DNA of 64,000 bases, from NCBI GenBank assembly GCA_031296355.1, contig JARLFX010000008.1, positions 1 through 64,000 of the forward strand. Reading direction: 5' to 3'. The position numbers and the translations under genes are program-made. Positions 45,159 to 54,122 of the stretch are shown here, piece by piece. The number at the start of each line of letters is the position of its first letter. Position 1 is the stretch's first letter. Source of the stretch: Acidobacteriaceae bacterium (lineage in GTDB: Bacteria > Acidobacteriota > Terriglobia > Terriglobales > Acidobacteriaceae). The notes beneath the pieces were generated by a model. The model did no database searches. It was not told where the DNA came from and was given only the letters and a program-made list of their open reading frames with translations.

Positions 45159-47065
45159 CGATCGTACAATCCTTGAATCTTGCGCTGTCTCACCATGGCG
45201 CCGGACGGCTGGTTGAGGCTGAAGGCCTTTACCGGCAGATCCTGGCCGTCGATCCGGAACAGCCCGACGCGCTGCATTGGCTGGGCTTTCTGGCTCATCA
45301 AGCCGGGCATGGTGAAGCCGCTTTGCAACTGATCGCCCGCTCGCTGTCGTGGGCACCACACGTCGCCAACTACCACAATAATCTCGGCCAGGTGCTGGCC
45401 ACTCAAAAACGGAATGCCGCTCCGGCGTTCCGGAATGCCATTAGCCTCAATCCGGAATTGCCCGAAGCCTATATCAATTTTGGCGGCGTACTCACCAGCG
45501 CCGGTTCGGCAGAGACCGCAATCGACCTGTTGCGGCGTGCCGTAACCCTGGTTCCGGCTACGGCCGAGGCCCACAATGGCTTAGCGTTGGCGCTTAAGGC
45601 GGGCCGACGGTTCTCCGAGGCAATCAGCGAATTTCGTCGCGCATTAACCCTGGCTCCGTTCCAGGCAGCGGTAGCCAGCAATCTCGGGGGGTTGCTTTGG
45701 GTTCATGGGGACAAGACGGCTGCGGAAGTCGTGTTGCAACGTGCCTTGATCATGGATCCCGGAATGGCCGAAGCTCTGGCTAATCTCGCAACGGTCCTTC
45801 TGGCGCGAAACAATCGCGCCGCGCGGCTTGTGGCCACCCGGGCGGTTCGGGTCAACGCGGCACTGGCGACCGGATTTGGCGTCGAGTTCCTGAAGCAGTT
45901 ATCGCAGGACCGCAGTCAGACGGACCTGGCCGTCGTTGCCGCGGATGCTACCCGATATTTCACCACAGCGGTACAAATCAATCCGGCATCTCCGGAAGAA
46001 ATCAACAGCCTTGGGGTCCTAGCTTTTTATCGGAGCCATTTCGATCAGGCGCTTCGTTTCTATGACCGAGCGCTCGCTCTTCGCCCGGATTACGCCGTCG
46101 TTCATTGGCAACGATCCTTTGTATCGCTGTTGCGCGGCGATCTTGCCGGTGGTTGGCCCCCGCATGAATGGCGTTTGCGGGCACCCGAACTCAAGGGTGC
46201 CGTTCCGCCTCTGACGGCGCCGCGCTGGGCGGGCGAGGATCTGACGGACCAAACGATTCTGTTGCATGCCGAGCAAGGGTTGGGCGATACCTTGCATTTC
46301 CTACGCTACATTCCCCTGGTTGCAGCGCGGGGCGGGCGAGTGGTTCTGGTCGTCCAGCGTTCGCTCGTTGCTCTGCTGAAGGGGTTTCCGGGCATCGCTG
46401 AATTGATCCCGATCGGTGACCCGTTGCCGCCCTTTGACCTCTGGCTCCCGTTGTTGAGCCTGCCCCTGGTGTTTGGCACCACTCTGGAGACCATTCCCGG
46501 GACGTCACCCTATCTTCGGGCCGATCCGGAGGCCGTCGCGCTATGGCACCGGCGCTTGGGCAATGGCATCCGGGTTGGATTGGTGTGGGCCGGCAACCCT
46601 GGACACGCCAACGACCGTAATCGCTCTTGCCCCTTGGAGGCATTGGCCTCTCTGTTGGCGGTACCAGAAATTCGGTGGTTTTCGCTGCAGAAGGGACCAG
46701 GTGTCGCGGATCTCACCCGGCTCGGCTGGCAGGACCGCTTGATCGACCTGGATCCGGTGATCAGTGATTTTGGCGATACCGCCGCGATCGTGGCGAACCT
46801 GGATTTGCTGATCTCGGTCGATACCTCGGTCGTTCACTTGGCCGGGGCGTTGGGCCGACCCTGCTGGGTCTTGTTGCCGTTTGTTCCTGACTGGCGCTGG
46901 ATGCTCGATCGAGTCGACAGCCCCTGGTACCCCACACTACGCTTGTTCCGGCAAATTCGCCCTGGTGACTGGGCGACGCCCGTGTCGGCGATGATCGATC
47001 GACTCAGGATTGATGGCCAGTCAGCAACCTGTAAGGGTATATCCAGTTGTGAGGAAAATAGCTGA
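45155..47065 (+). CDS. TPR protein with GT9-like domain (array copy 4)
   Basis: 636 residues from ATG 45155. Residues 1-110 nearly repeat copy 2 (ALSHHGAGRLVEAEGLYRQI; only a handful of substitutions), after which the two diverge. About nine TPR units are followed by the GT9-like domain from ~365: HAEQGLGDTLHFLRYIPLV, LVWAGNPGHANDRNRSCPL, SLQKGPGVADLTRLGW, VDTSVVHLAGALGRPCWVLL, FVPDWRWMLDRVDSPWYP. A short non-conserved tail (CKGISSCEENS) ends it. Last gene of the secA-linked array; it converges with a glycosyltransferase gene, with only 7 bases between stops. Confidence 0.85.
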   Translation: MTIVQSLNLALSHHGAGRLVEAEGLYRQILAVDPEQPDALHWLGFLAHQAGHGEAALQLIARSLSWAPHVANYHNNLGQVLATQKRNAAPAFRNAISLNPELPEAYINFGGVLTSAGSAETAIDLLRRAVTLVPATAEAHNGLALALKAGRRFSEAISEFRRALTLAPFQAAVASNLGGLLWVHGDKTAAEVVLQRALIMDPGMAEALANLATVLLARNNRAARLVATRAVRVNAALATGFGVEFLKQLSQDRSQTDLAVVAADATRYFTTAVQINPASPEEINSLGVLAFYRSHFDQALRFYDRALALRPDYAVVHWQRSFVSLLRGDLAGGWPPHEWRLRAPELKGAVPPLTAPRWAGEDLTDQTILLHAEQGLGDTLHFLRYIPLVAARGGRVVLVVQRSLVALLKGFPGIAELIPIGDPLPPFDLWLPLLSLPLVFGTTLETIPGTSPYLRADPEAVALWHRRLGNGIRVGLVWAGNPGHANDRNRSCPLEALASLLAVPEIRWFSLQKGPGVADLTRLGWQDRLIDLDPVISDFGDTAAIVANLDLLISVDTSVVHLAGALGRPCWVLLPFVPDWRWMLDRVDSPWYPTLRLFRQIRPGDWATPVSAMIDRLRIDGQSATCKGISSCEENS

Positions 47066-47072
47066 CGCGCCC

Positions 47073-48140
47073 TCAGGCTGCCAACGTCGCGTGGTTCAGC
47101 GCCCGGGCTAGGCGCGGGGCATTGACTTGAAGCGAATAGCGACTTTCGACCCGCTGACGTCCCGCAGCCCCCATGCGCTGGCGCAAGTCAGGATTGTCGC
47201 GCAAGCAACCAAGCGCGGTCACCCATCCAGCGGGATCAGCAGACAGAAAGCCATTAACCGCGTGCTCGACTAGAAGTTGGTTTATTCCGACCGGGGACGC
47301 CACCACAGGCCTTCCAACCCCCATATATTGCACCAGCTTATATCCGCATTTGCCGCGGGCCCAAGGTGTGTCTTCCAAAGGCATGATGCCGACATCGAAA
47401 CCGGCAATGGCTTCAACCTCGGTTTCCTCGTGCCAGGCCAGATGCTCGATTTCAACACCGGGCAGCGCGAACGATCCAGCACCGACCAAGCGAAGGCGCA
47501 CCTGGTGCTCGCTGCACACGGCACGCAAGGCTTCAGAGATCTGCCCGAGGTACCCTGTCGAATTCGGTGACCCGATCCAGCCGATTGTGAAACGATCCGA
47601 GGCCTGGGGCGGAACCGCCTGATAGCGCGCCAGATCGACAACCGTCGGTAATTGCAGGATGGCACGCGCGCCGGCACGTTCCGCCCAGGTGGCAAGATAA
47701 TCATTTCCGACGACGACCAGCGCGGCCCCACGAACGATTGCGTCAAGCTTGTCGCCCAGGAGTCGCCGGATCAAGGGTTGCGAGTGGTTGGAATAACGCA
47801 GGAACCAAGCATCATCGAAATCGACGACATAGGGGATCCGGCTCAGAATGCCCCGCTCGATCCAGAACGGCAACCAGGGCAAAGCCTCTTTCTCAAGCCA
47901 GATCAGATCATAGCGACGGAGCCGTAACAGCTGGGCCAAGCGGCGGGCATAAAACCAGGCAATCCGCGCGACATTGGGCAAGCGTCCCTGATAGAGAGCT
48001 TCCAGATAGCCATCATCGAAGAATGGGGCTGGTGTGACCTCAAACCCCACCGCTTCGAGATGCGGGATATAATCGAGAAAGCGCAGCCGACTGCTGGCGC
48101 CCAACCGATCATAGCGATTAAGCAACAGAACGGCGGGCAT
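47073..48140 (-). CDS. GT-B glycosyltransferase (GT4-like)
   Basis: 355 residues from ATG 48140. AVLLLNRYDRLGASSRLRFL at the start, a middle FTIGWIGSPNSTGYLGQI, and the C-terminal donor-binding GIMPLEDTPWARGKCGYKLV with YMGVGRPVVASPVG are typical of the GT-B fold, close to family 4. It transfers a sugar from a nucleotide donor during glycan assembly. A frame extension upstream lies inside the preceding GT2 gene, which it overlaps by 23 bases; the two are a pair. No membrane segment is evident. Confidence 0.88.
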   Translation of the reverse strand: MPAVLLLNRYDRLGASSRLRFLDYIPHLEAVGFEVTPAPFFDDGYLEALYQGRLPNVARIAWFYARRLAQLLRLRRYDLIWLEKEALPWLPFWIERGILSRIPYVVDFDDAWFLRYSNHSQPLIRRLLGDKLDAIVRGAALVVVGNDYLATWAERAGARAILQLPTVVDLARYQAVPPQASDRFTIGWIGSPNSTGYLGQISEALRAVCSEHQVRLRLVGAGSFALPGVEIEHLAWHEETEVEAIAGFDVGIMPLEDTPWARGKCGYKLVQYMGVGRPVVASPVGINQLLVEHAVNGFLSADPAGWVTALGCLRDNPDLRQRMGAAGRQRVESRYSLQVNAPRLARALNHATLAA

Positions 48141-49086
48141 GGGCTCGACCCAAAACTTTCGGCGCGTAACTTGGCATATCTCCCCACAACATCGCAGTGC
48201 CGCGTAGAACCTCACGGGCCTCGCGCATCGAACCGTGCGCGAAGGCGCGGACCAATCGTGCCATCGGCTCGATCACCAGGGTTACCACCATTACACTTCC
48301 CGCGCTCAGATAGCCAAAATATTTGCCAGCATACAGCATTCTGCTGCGCAGATTATAGAACAGCCGCAAATCTTTGACTTGTGACGTCGTTCCCCCTCCG
48401 TGATGAAAGACCGCGGCCCCGCCCCAATGCACCACCGGCCAGCCGGCGAGCCAACTGCGCCGACATAGATCGACATCATCAAAATAGACGAAAAAGCGTT
48501 CATCGAAGCCGCTCAATCGCTCGAACAGGTCGCGCCGGATCAGCAAAAAGGCTCCTATAACCTGATCAACCGGCCGCGTGTCGCAATGATCCCATTCAAC
48601 CATGAAATGTGGTGGAAACCAATCTGGAAACAATCGCTCCAGGCCCAAACTTTGCGCAATCAAGCGACGCGGCGTTGGAAATCGAGCACAAGTCCGCTGC
48701 GTCCTGCCTGCATCATCAACCAGCCGAATTCCCAGGATACCGATCCCGGCATGAGCGGGAGCTTCAAGAAAGCCGACGCTATCCGTCAACGTGGTTGGAA
48801 AGAGCCTTGTATCCGGATTGAGGAACAAAATATAATCTGCGGTTGATTCCATCGCCCCCTGGTTGCAGGCTGCGGCGAATCCTCGATTGGAAGCATTTCT
48901 AATGACCTGCAACGGAACATTATCGAACGAGGGACAATCCGGTGCCTCGTTCGAGCCATTATCAACAACAATGACCTGCCGCAAAGCCAGAGCACCACAT
49001 TGCGCACTTGCGATCGAGCCGAGGCACGCAGCCAGAAATGGCCCGGAGTTCCAGTTGACAATCACGATATCGAGGCTGGGTATCAT
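48118..49086 (-). CDS. Family 2 glycosyltransferase (rhamnosyltransferase-like)
   Basis: 322 residues from ATG 49086. SLDIVIVNWNSGPFLAACLG, VVDNGSNEAPDC, ASNRGFAAACNQG, LFLNPDTRLF with the metal site, and FFVYFDDVDLCRRSWLAGWP are the full motif set of WbbL-type GT2 enzymes, which often transfer rhamnose. A hydrophobic segment near the C-terminus (VMVVTLVIEPMARLV) may tether it to the membrane. It is the first gene of a two-gene unit with the GT-B enzyme. The frame is open 76 codons upstream, but homology begins at the chosen start. Confidence 0.9.
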   Translation of the reverse strand: MIPSLDIVIVNWNSGPFLAACLGSIASAQCGALALRQVIVVDNGSNEAPDCPSFDNVPLQVIRNASNRGFAAACNQGAMESTADYILFLNPDTRLFPTTLTDSVGFLEAPAHAGIGILGIRLVDDAGRTQRTCARFPTPRRLIAQSLGLERLFPDWFPPHFMVEWDHCDTRPVDQVIGAFLLIRRDLFERLSGFDERFFVYFDDVDLCRRSWLAGWPVVHWGGAAVFHHGGGTTSQVKDLRLFYNLRSRMLYAGKYFGYLSAGSVMVVTLVIEPMARLVRAFAHGSMREAREVLRGTAMLWGDMPSYAPKVLGRAHARRSVA

Positions 49087-49601
49087 CAAACCATCTGTAC
49101 GTTTAACGAACGGCGATAACCCAGGTCGCAAGGCAGAAAACGGCAGTTTGATTTTGTCCCTCGACCGGAATACACCCAACCAACTTATCATATAGAACAA
49201 TTGCTGGTCGTTCACGGGCATTCTGCGACGAGAGAGGCATATTCCCCGAGAGTGCGGCAGTCTGGCCACGGTAAACCCTTGCCAGACCAAGATAACGGAG
49301 ATCCTTCGCCTCACTTAGGGTAACCTGATCGCGGTATGCGGCTTGGATCGAACATCCCTCCGGCTCCAACCATGAGCGGCCGTCCGATTCGCAATCCCCG
49401 CTGACAGCACGACTGGCGGTAGAATAGCGTTCTAATCGCCGCTGGTGCATCCGATCAATGACGGCTTTGGCCGGATAGTCCTTGCGGGACCGTCGTCTGC
49501 CATCGTTTCGCCGGGGTCGGGTCGACGAGGCCAGGGCCGTTGTTTTGGTTCGCTGAACAGGATAAGCGTATTGGGGCGTTCCCAACACTGAGGCAAATTC
49601 A
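49087..49601. other. Divergent intergenic region upstream of lptE
   Basis: About 515 bases. A 180-codon minus-strand frame covers most of it and overlaps the start of lptE; part reads plausibly (AAYRDQVTLSEAKDLRYLGL) but there is no family, good start or ribosome site, so I do not call it. The region should contain promoters for the GT2 gene and for lptE. Confidence 0.35.
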
Positions 49602-50165
49602 ATGACCGCCGATATCACCAGCACGACCCCGGTGGCGGGCCCCACGGCGCCAATCTCGCGCGGCCGCCGTCATATTCTGGCGGCGGGAGGGTTGTTGGTG
49701 ACACTTGGGTTGCTGGGGGGATGCGGGTATCAGCCGGTTTATGGAAGCCGCGGTGCGGATATCGGATCTGACAAGTTGCAGAATATTGCCATCGATACGA
49801 TCGCCGACCGCAGCGGCCAGGAACTGCGGAATTTATTGATCGATCGCTTCTATCGCGTCGATCGCCCTTCAAATCCGAAATACCGTCTTTCCATCAATCT
49901 CACTTCGGCAACGGTTTCGACCGCAATCCAAAAAGATACCACGGCGACCAGGGCCCAAATGAGCTTGGTTGCCTCTTATACACTTTTCAATAAGGCAGAC
50001 GGAAAATCTTTATTTTCAACGAATAGTCGTGCAATTGTCGACTTCAATATCCTGAGCACACAATATGGTTCTTTGGTAACCCAACAGGATGCGACGGATC
50101 GTGGCATTGCCCTGATTGCCGACGATATCGCATTACGGCTGGCGTTGTATTTTGATCGAGTGTAG
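49602..50165 (+). CDS. lptE: LPS-assembly lipoprotein LptE-like
   Basis: 187 residues. After an unusually long, Pro/Thr-rich and RR-containing N-terminus, the hydrophobic ILAAGGLLVTLGLLGGC is a lipoprotein signal with lipobox LGGC (cysteine at residue ~41). CGYQPVYG is the hallmark start of mature LptE in alphaproteobacteria; IAIDTIADRSGQELRNLLID and the ATRAQMSLVASYTL strand pattern fit as well. LptE plugs the LptD barrel and helps insert LPS in the outer membrane. GAGG precedes the ATG. It is not in its usual place between leuS and holA, which are absent here; the next gene is a flippase. Confidence 0.85.
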   Translation: MTADITSTTPVAGPTAPISRGRRHILAAGGLLVTLGLLGGCGYQPVYGSRGADIGSDKLQNIAIDTIADRSGQELRNLLIDRFYRVDRPSNPKYRLSINLTSATVSTAIQKDTTATRAQMSLVASYTLFNKADGKSLFSTNSRAIVDFNILSTQYGSLVTQQDATDRGIALIADDIALRLALYFDRV

Positions 50166-50804
50166 TTAATTGTCAATGTTTCTGATTGGATATTAGTGCA
50201 TGATCTGCATGATGGGAGCATGATTTTTCTTATGCCCGTATCAGTCATTTAACCCAGGGCTCTTCCATGTCACCACAATAACATGTCTGAAAAATATTCG
50301 TAAAAGCCTGTAAAGCCGAGAGAGGATGCCAACTGGTGCCGGTCGTGAGAAAATCAGCGGAAAATCGAGAAAAACACCGATCTTCTGGACTTTTGCCGCA
50401 GCCGATCTGGTCAAATGGGCCAAGATAGCGCTGAGTTTCTCATCGATGGTTACCGCGTGCTTCCCGTAATCAATCCTGATGGATGGAAACGATCGCGGCG
50501 CCGTATCTCGGTTCGTCGCGCTCGTTTCTGGGCGGAACTCACGACGCCCGGATTTCCTCCGAGAATCAGTGTCGTTTTATGGCTGGAACGGTAAGAAACC
50601 CGTGTTGGTTATGTCGGAAATACGATCTGTCCCGAAGCATGGGGAATCAGAAAAATGGCGCCTTTGACGCGGCTGTGGCTACGACACATGTGAGATACGT
50701 CCGTGCATTGGCATCTTTAATCACGACAAATTCGACACATGATGTCGTTTTTTATCATGCTGTGCAGTTAATAGAGGATTTTTTGTGGAGATTCCTGACG
50801 ATTC
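50166..50804. other. Spacer with mobile-element-like sequence between lptE and the flippase gene
   Basis: About 640 bases. It contains GAGAAAATCAGCG at 50347-50359, a 13-mer that recurs twice after gspD. A 59-codon frame (50415-50594, MGQDSAEFLIDGYRVLPVIN onward) and a second overlapping frame exist, but neither has a ribosome site, and they look like remnants. The last 100 bases are AT-rich and probably carry the flippase promoter and a leader with GAGG followed by T-rich sequence. Confidence 0.4.
50347..50359 (+). repeat. 13-mer shared with the region after gspD
   Basis: GAGAAAATCAGCG occurs here and, in the same orientation, at 63117 and 63139. The copies flank the flippase plus type II secretion genes. 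It may be the end of an insertion sequence. Confidence 0.45.
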
Positions 50805-52112
50805 ATGGTCGTCACGACGACAACGCCGTTTACAAAAATGGTCAATGAAATGAGTTCACTCAAAAAGCAACTTTCATCGAACATAATCGTTTTATTTTTG
50901 CTTAATATCGGAAATGCTCTTGCATATTTATTTCAACTTTTTATCGCTCGTCAAATGGTGCCAACGGAATATGGGGAATTCAATTCCCTGAATTCGCTTA
51001 TGATGGTTCTGTCTGCTGCATCAAGCGCGGTGCCGATGATCACGGCTCGCTTCATCGTGCCGGCTGCGGTCCAAAGCCAAGGTCACATTCGCGGTGTCTT
51101 GGATGCCGGGCTGCGGATCATGGGTGTTGTGGGATTGGCAGTCGTGCTGATCGGAGGGGTCGCGATCCCTTGGCTTCAGGATTATCTCCATGTCAATGAT
51201 CTTTTGATTTTGGTCATGGTTCTGCTGATTTGCGGGCTTACGCTGGTGTATTCTGTTCCGATTGGCGTTCTGCAAGGAACGGGTCGCTACATCCCCATGT
51301 CAATGGTCATCAACAGCGTCCCAGGGGGACGCTTGCTCGGTGCTATTGTGCTCGTAGGGTGGATGGGAATGGGATTGCGGGGCGCCATATTGGGTTGTCT
51401 GCTCAGTTGTCTTCTGGCATTCTCTTTGGGAATGTCTTATCTCCGAAATTTATATCGCCATCCTGCCGAAACGATACCGGAAATGAGCTTCACAGAATTA
51501 TGGAATTGCGCAAGACCACTTGTTCTCGGGACGACATTGATCGTGTTCCTTGGAAATATCGATGTAATTTTTGTTCGTCACTATTGCGAACCAGTGATAT
51601 CTGGACTTTATGCGACAGCATCTATTATTGGGCGTATTGCCAATTTGTTCCCTGGCGTTTTAATATCATTGCTGTTTCCGGAAGTCGTTCGGGAGGGAAA
51701 TCGTGGGGATGGTAACACTCACATTCTCTGGATCAATCTTGGCCTCACTGTGGCCATCGGTGGTGGAATTTCGTTGTTATTTACGCTATGGCCACAATAC
51801 ATCATTGTCACGTTAATGGGAGAATCGTATCGACAAAGCGGTAATTATTTAGGAATCATTGCATTTACGATGGCTATTTTGGCTGTATGTAACACAGTAT
51901 TTACATATTTGTTGGGTCGTGGTGACTATAGATCGCTTTATATTCTTTCTACTGGATCTATTGTGTTTGTCATACTTGTGATGATTTATCATGATTCACC
52001 ACAGACCATCATTCATCTGCTGTTGGGGTCGCTGGTTGGCGTTTGCGTTATTGCAGCATTGCGCCTGGGGCGTGCAAGCGGGAAGGCGACATCTGTGCTG
52101 CGGCAAGGCTGA
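50805..52112 (+). CDS. Polysaccharide flippase, Wzx/MATE-like
   Basis: Up to 435 residues, with alternative ATGs at 50838 and 50850 that would shorten it by 11 or 15; no start has a strong ribosome site. Nearly the whole chain is hydrophobic, with about 12 membrane helices. LFLLNIGNALAYLFQLFIAR at the N-terminus, PTEYGEFNSLNSLMMVL and GVLQGTGRYIPMSMV are typical of the O-antigen/teichoic acid flippase (Wzx) group. It moves an undecaprenyl-linked oligosaccharide across the inner membrane. A polymerase (Wzy) and chain-length protein (Wzz) are not in the window. The gene is more AT-rich than its neighbours, as is common for wzx. Confidence 0.87.
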   Translation: MVVTTTTPFTKMVNEMSSLKKQLSSNIIVLFLLNIGNALAYLFQLFIARQMVPTEYGEFNSLNSLMMVLSAASSAVPMITARFIVPAAVQSQGHIRGVLDAGLRIMGVVGLAVVLIGGVAIPWLQDYLHVNDLLILVMVLLICGLTLVYSVPIGVLQGTGRYIPMSMVINSVPGGRLLGAIVLVGWMGMGLRGAILGCLLSCLLAFSLGMSYLRNLYRHPAETIPEMSFTELWNCARPLVLGTTLIVFLGNIDVIFVRHYCEPVISGLYATASIIGRIANLFPGVLISLLFPEVVREGNRGDGNTHILWINLGLTVAIGGGISLLFTLWPQYIIVTLMGESYRQSGNYLGIIAFTMAILAVCNTVFTYLLGRGDYRSLYILSTGSIVFVILVMIYHDSPQTIIHLLLGSLVGVCVIAALRLGRASGKATSVLRQG

Positions 52113-52343
52113 TCGGGTGCCTGTGGCGTCAATGAGCGGAGAGAGGCGGGACTGCTCTTCGGGCGGGGGCGTATCGTCGTTGGCGCGGCAGGAGTGTCGC
52201 CAATTTCCTGGGCCTCTCGTCAACGCTCTGGTATTTCCGCGCGACCGGTGCCATGGTGCGGGCGGATTGGGAAAGCTATGAATTGCCGCGTCTGCCATGT
52301 CGAAACGTTCAACATTCGTCGAAACGGGTAAGTAGCGCGAGCC

Positions 52344-54107
52344 ATGAAAATCACTCCGAATCTGGCTGTTGCTGTGCCGGACCAAGTCTCGGCTGGTGTC
52401 TCGGGCCCGCGACCGGCAACCGCGTGCCATCTACCGATTGGCCAGCTTCTTGTTGAAGACGGTGTCATCGGCCAGGACGATTTGAATCGTGCCCTTGCAT
52501 TCCAGCAAACCTACCGGGGACGCTTGGGGGCGATCCTGGTTCGACTGGGTGCCGTCGCCGAAGATCGGTTATTGGCGGTGCTGTCCCGGCAGCTCAATCT
52601 GCCCGTCATCAGTGGGGACCTGATGCCGATCGATTCGGCGACCTATACCGGGACGATGGAAGCATCGGGCTATGGTCTGGAATGGTGGCTCGATCAGGAG
52701 GCCTTGGTTTGGCGGGATGTCGATGGTCAGCTCGTCTGCGTCGCGCGGGATCCGATTCAACCCAGTCTGCAGGAATGCGTGGCCGCGGCTTATGCTGAAC
52801 CCGTTCTGTGGGGATTGGTTCTTACCCAGGATCTCGACCGAACGTTGGACCTACTGCAGCAATCGCTGAGCCGTGGCCATGTCAGTATTGCGGACGAAAT
52901 CAGTCATTTGCGCGAGTTGGCGGAGGAAGCCCCCGTCGTCGAACTCGTCAACAATGTGGTGTCCCAGGCCTTCAATGAACGGGCTTCTGACGTCCATATC
53001 GAACCGGGGGAACGGCAATTTCGAGTCCGATACCGCATTGATGGCGTGCTGCAGACACGATTATCGCTGCCGCGTGATCGTTTCGATGCCGTCGCCTCGC
53101 GCGTCAAGCTGATCTCGGGTCTCGATATCGCCGAACGGCGCCTGCCCCAGGATGGCCGCCTGAGTATGCGGATCAGCGGCGAAGAGATCGATATCCGCGT
53201 CTCGTCGCTACCCGGAACCTGGGGCGAAAGCCTGGTCATGCGCTTGTTGCCCAAGGAACGGCGAGAGTTCCGGCTCGATCTTCTCGGCATGGCCGGCGGG
53301 GATCTCGAACGCTATCGGGGTTGGGTTCGTGAGCCCCACGGGATTATCCTGGTCACGGGTCCGACCGGTTCCGGCAAGTCAACGACACTCTACGCGACTC
53401 TGGAAGAGATCAACGACGGAACCAGCAAGATCATCACCGTCGAAGAACCGGTCGAGTATAATATTCCCGGCGTCAATCAGGTTCAGGCCCACGCCGAGAT
53501 AGGCTATACCTTTGCACGGGCGTTGCGCGCCATCCTGCGTCAGGACCCCGATCGCATCATGATCGGTGAAATCCGTGATCTCGAAACGGCGGAAATCGCG
53601 GTGCAGTCGGCCCTGACGGGCCACATGGTGTTTTCAACCCTTCATACCAACGATGCCCTCAGCGCTTTCACACGCCTGATTGACATGGGGGTCGAACCGT
53701 TTCTGATCGCCTCTTCGGTTCGGGCGGTGATGGCACAACGTCTGGTCCGTCGGCTCTGTGACCAATGTGCCGTCCCTGAAACCGTCGCCCCCCAACTTGT
53801 TCAGCAGATGACCGAGCTGCAGCGCCGGGATCCGAGCCTGATAACACAACCCCCGGCTTGGCGGCGGGCCGTTGGCTGTCCGACTTGCCAGGGGATCGGC
53901 TATCGCGGCCGGCTCGGTATCTATGAGCTGGTTGGCGTTACCCCCGAGTTGCATGACGGAATCTTGAAGCGCTCCACCGCCCATGACCTTAACATCATTG
54001 CCCGCGATCAGGGATACCATACCTTGCGAGAGGATGGTCTGGTGAAAGCCTGGCAAGGCCAAACCACGGTCGAGGAAGTGTTGCGGGTCACGGGTCTCTC
54101 CGTCTAA
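52344..54107 (+). CDS. gspE: Type II secretion ATPase GspE
   Basis: 587 residues. An N-terminal GspE/MshEN domain (PIGQLLVEDGVIGQDDLNRA) precedes the ATPase: HIEPGERQFRVRYRIDGVLQ, Walker A GPTGSGKSTTLYATL (~residue 338), the Asp box, Walker B-like LRQDPDRIMIGEIRDLETAE, His box GHMVFSTLHTNDALSAFTRL, and a zinc-binding four-cysteine motif (LCDQC ... GCPTC). It powers pseudopilus assembly from the cytoplasmic side. It is the first gene of the T2SS operon, with gspF starting 15 bases after its stop. About 230 bases without a gene separate it from the flippase. Confidence 0.96.
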   Translation: MKITPNLAVAVPDQVSAGVSGPRPATACHLPIGQLLVEDGVIGQDDLNRALAFQQTYRGRLGAILVRLGAVAEDRLLAVLSRQLNLPVISGDLMPIDSATYTGTMEASGYGLEWWLDQEALVWRDVDGQLVCVARDPIQPSLQECVAAAYAEPVLWGLVLTQDLDRTLDLLQQSLSRGHVSIADEISHLRELAEEAPVVELVNNVVSQAFNERASDVHIEPGERQFRVRYRIDGVLQTRLSLPRDRFDAVASRVKLISGLDIAERRLPQDGRLSMRISGEEIDIRVSSLPGTWGESLVMRLLPKERREFRLDLLGMAGGDLERYRGWVREPHGIILVTGPTGSGKSTTLYATLEEINDGTSKIITVEEPVEYNIPGVNQVQAHAEIGYTFARALRAILRQDPDRIMIGEIRDLETAEIAVQSALTGHMVFSTLHTNDALSAFTRLIDMGVEPFLIASSVRAVMAQRLVRRLCDQCAVPETVAPQLVQQMTELQRRDPSLITQPPAWRRAVGCPTCQGIGYRGRLGIYELVGVTPELHDGILKRSTAHDLNIIARDQGYHTLREDGLVKAWQGQTTVEEVLRVTGLSV

Positions 54108-54122
54108 CCGTAGCGGTTTGGA

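Noticed and set aside
49103..49645. 180-codon minus-strand frame between the GT2 gene and lptE
   Set aside because: It overlaps the lptE start, has no motif and no good start codon context.
50415..50594. 59-codon plus-strand frame (MGQDSAEFLIDGYRVLPVIN)
   Set aside because: No ribosome site and no known family; it sits in a stretch that looks like mobile-element debris.
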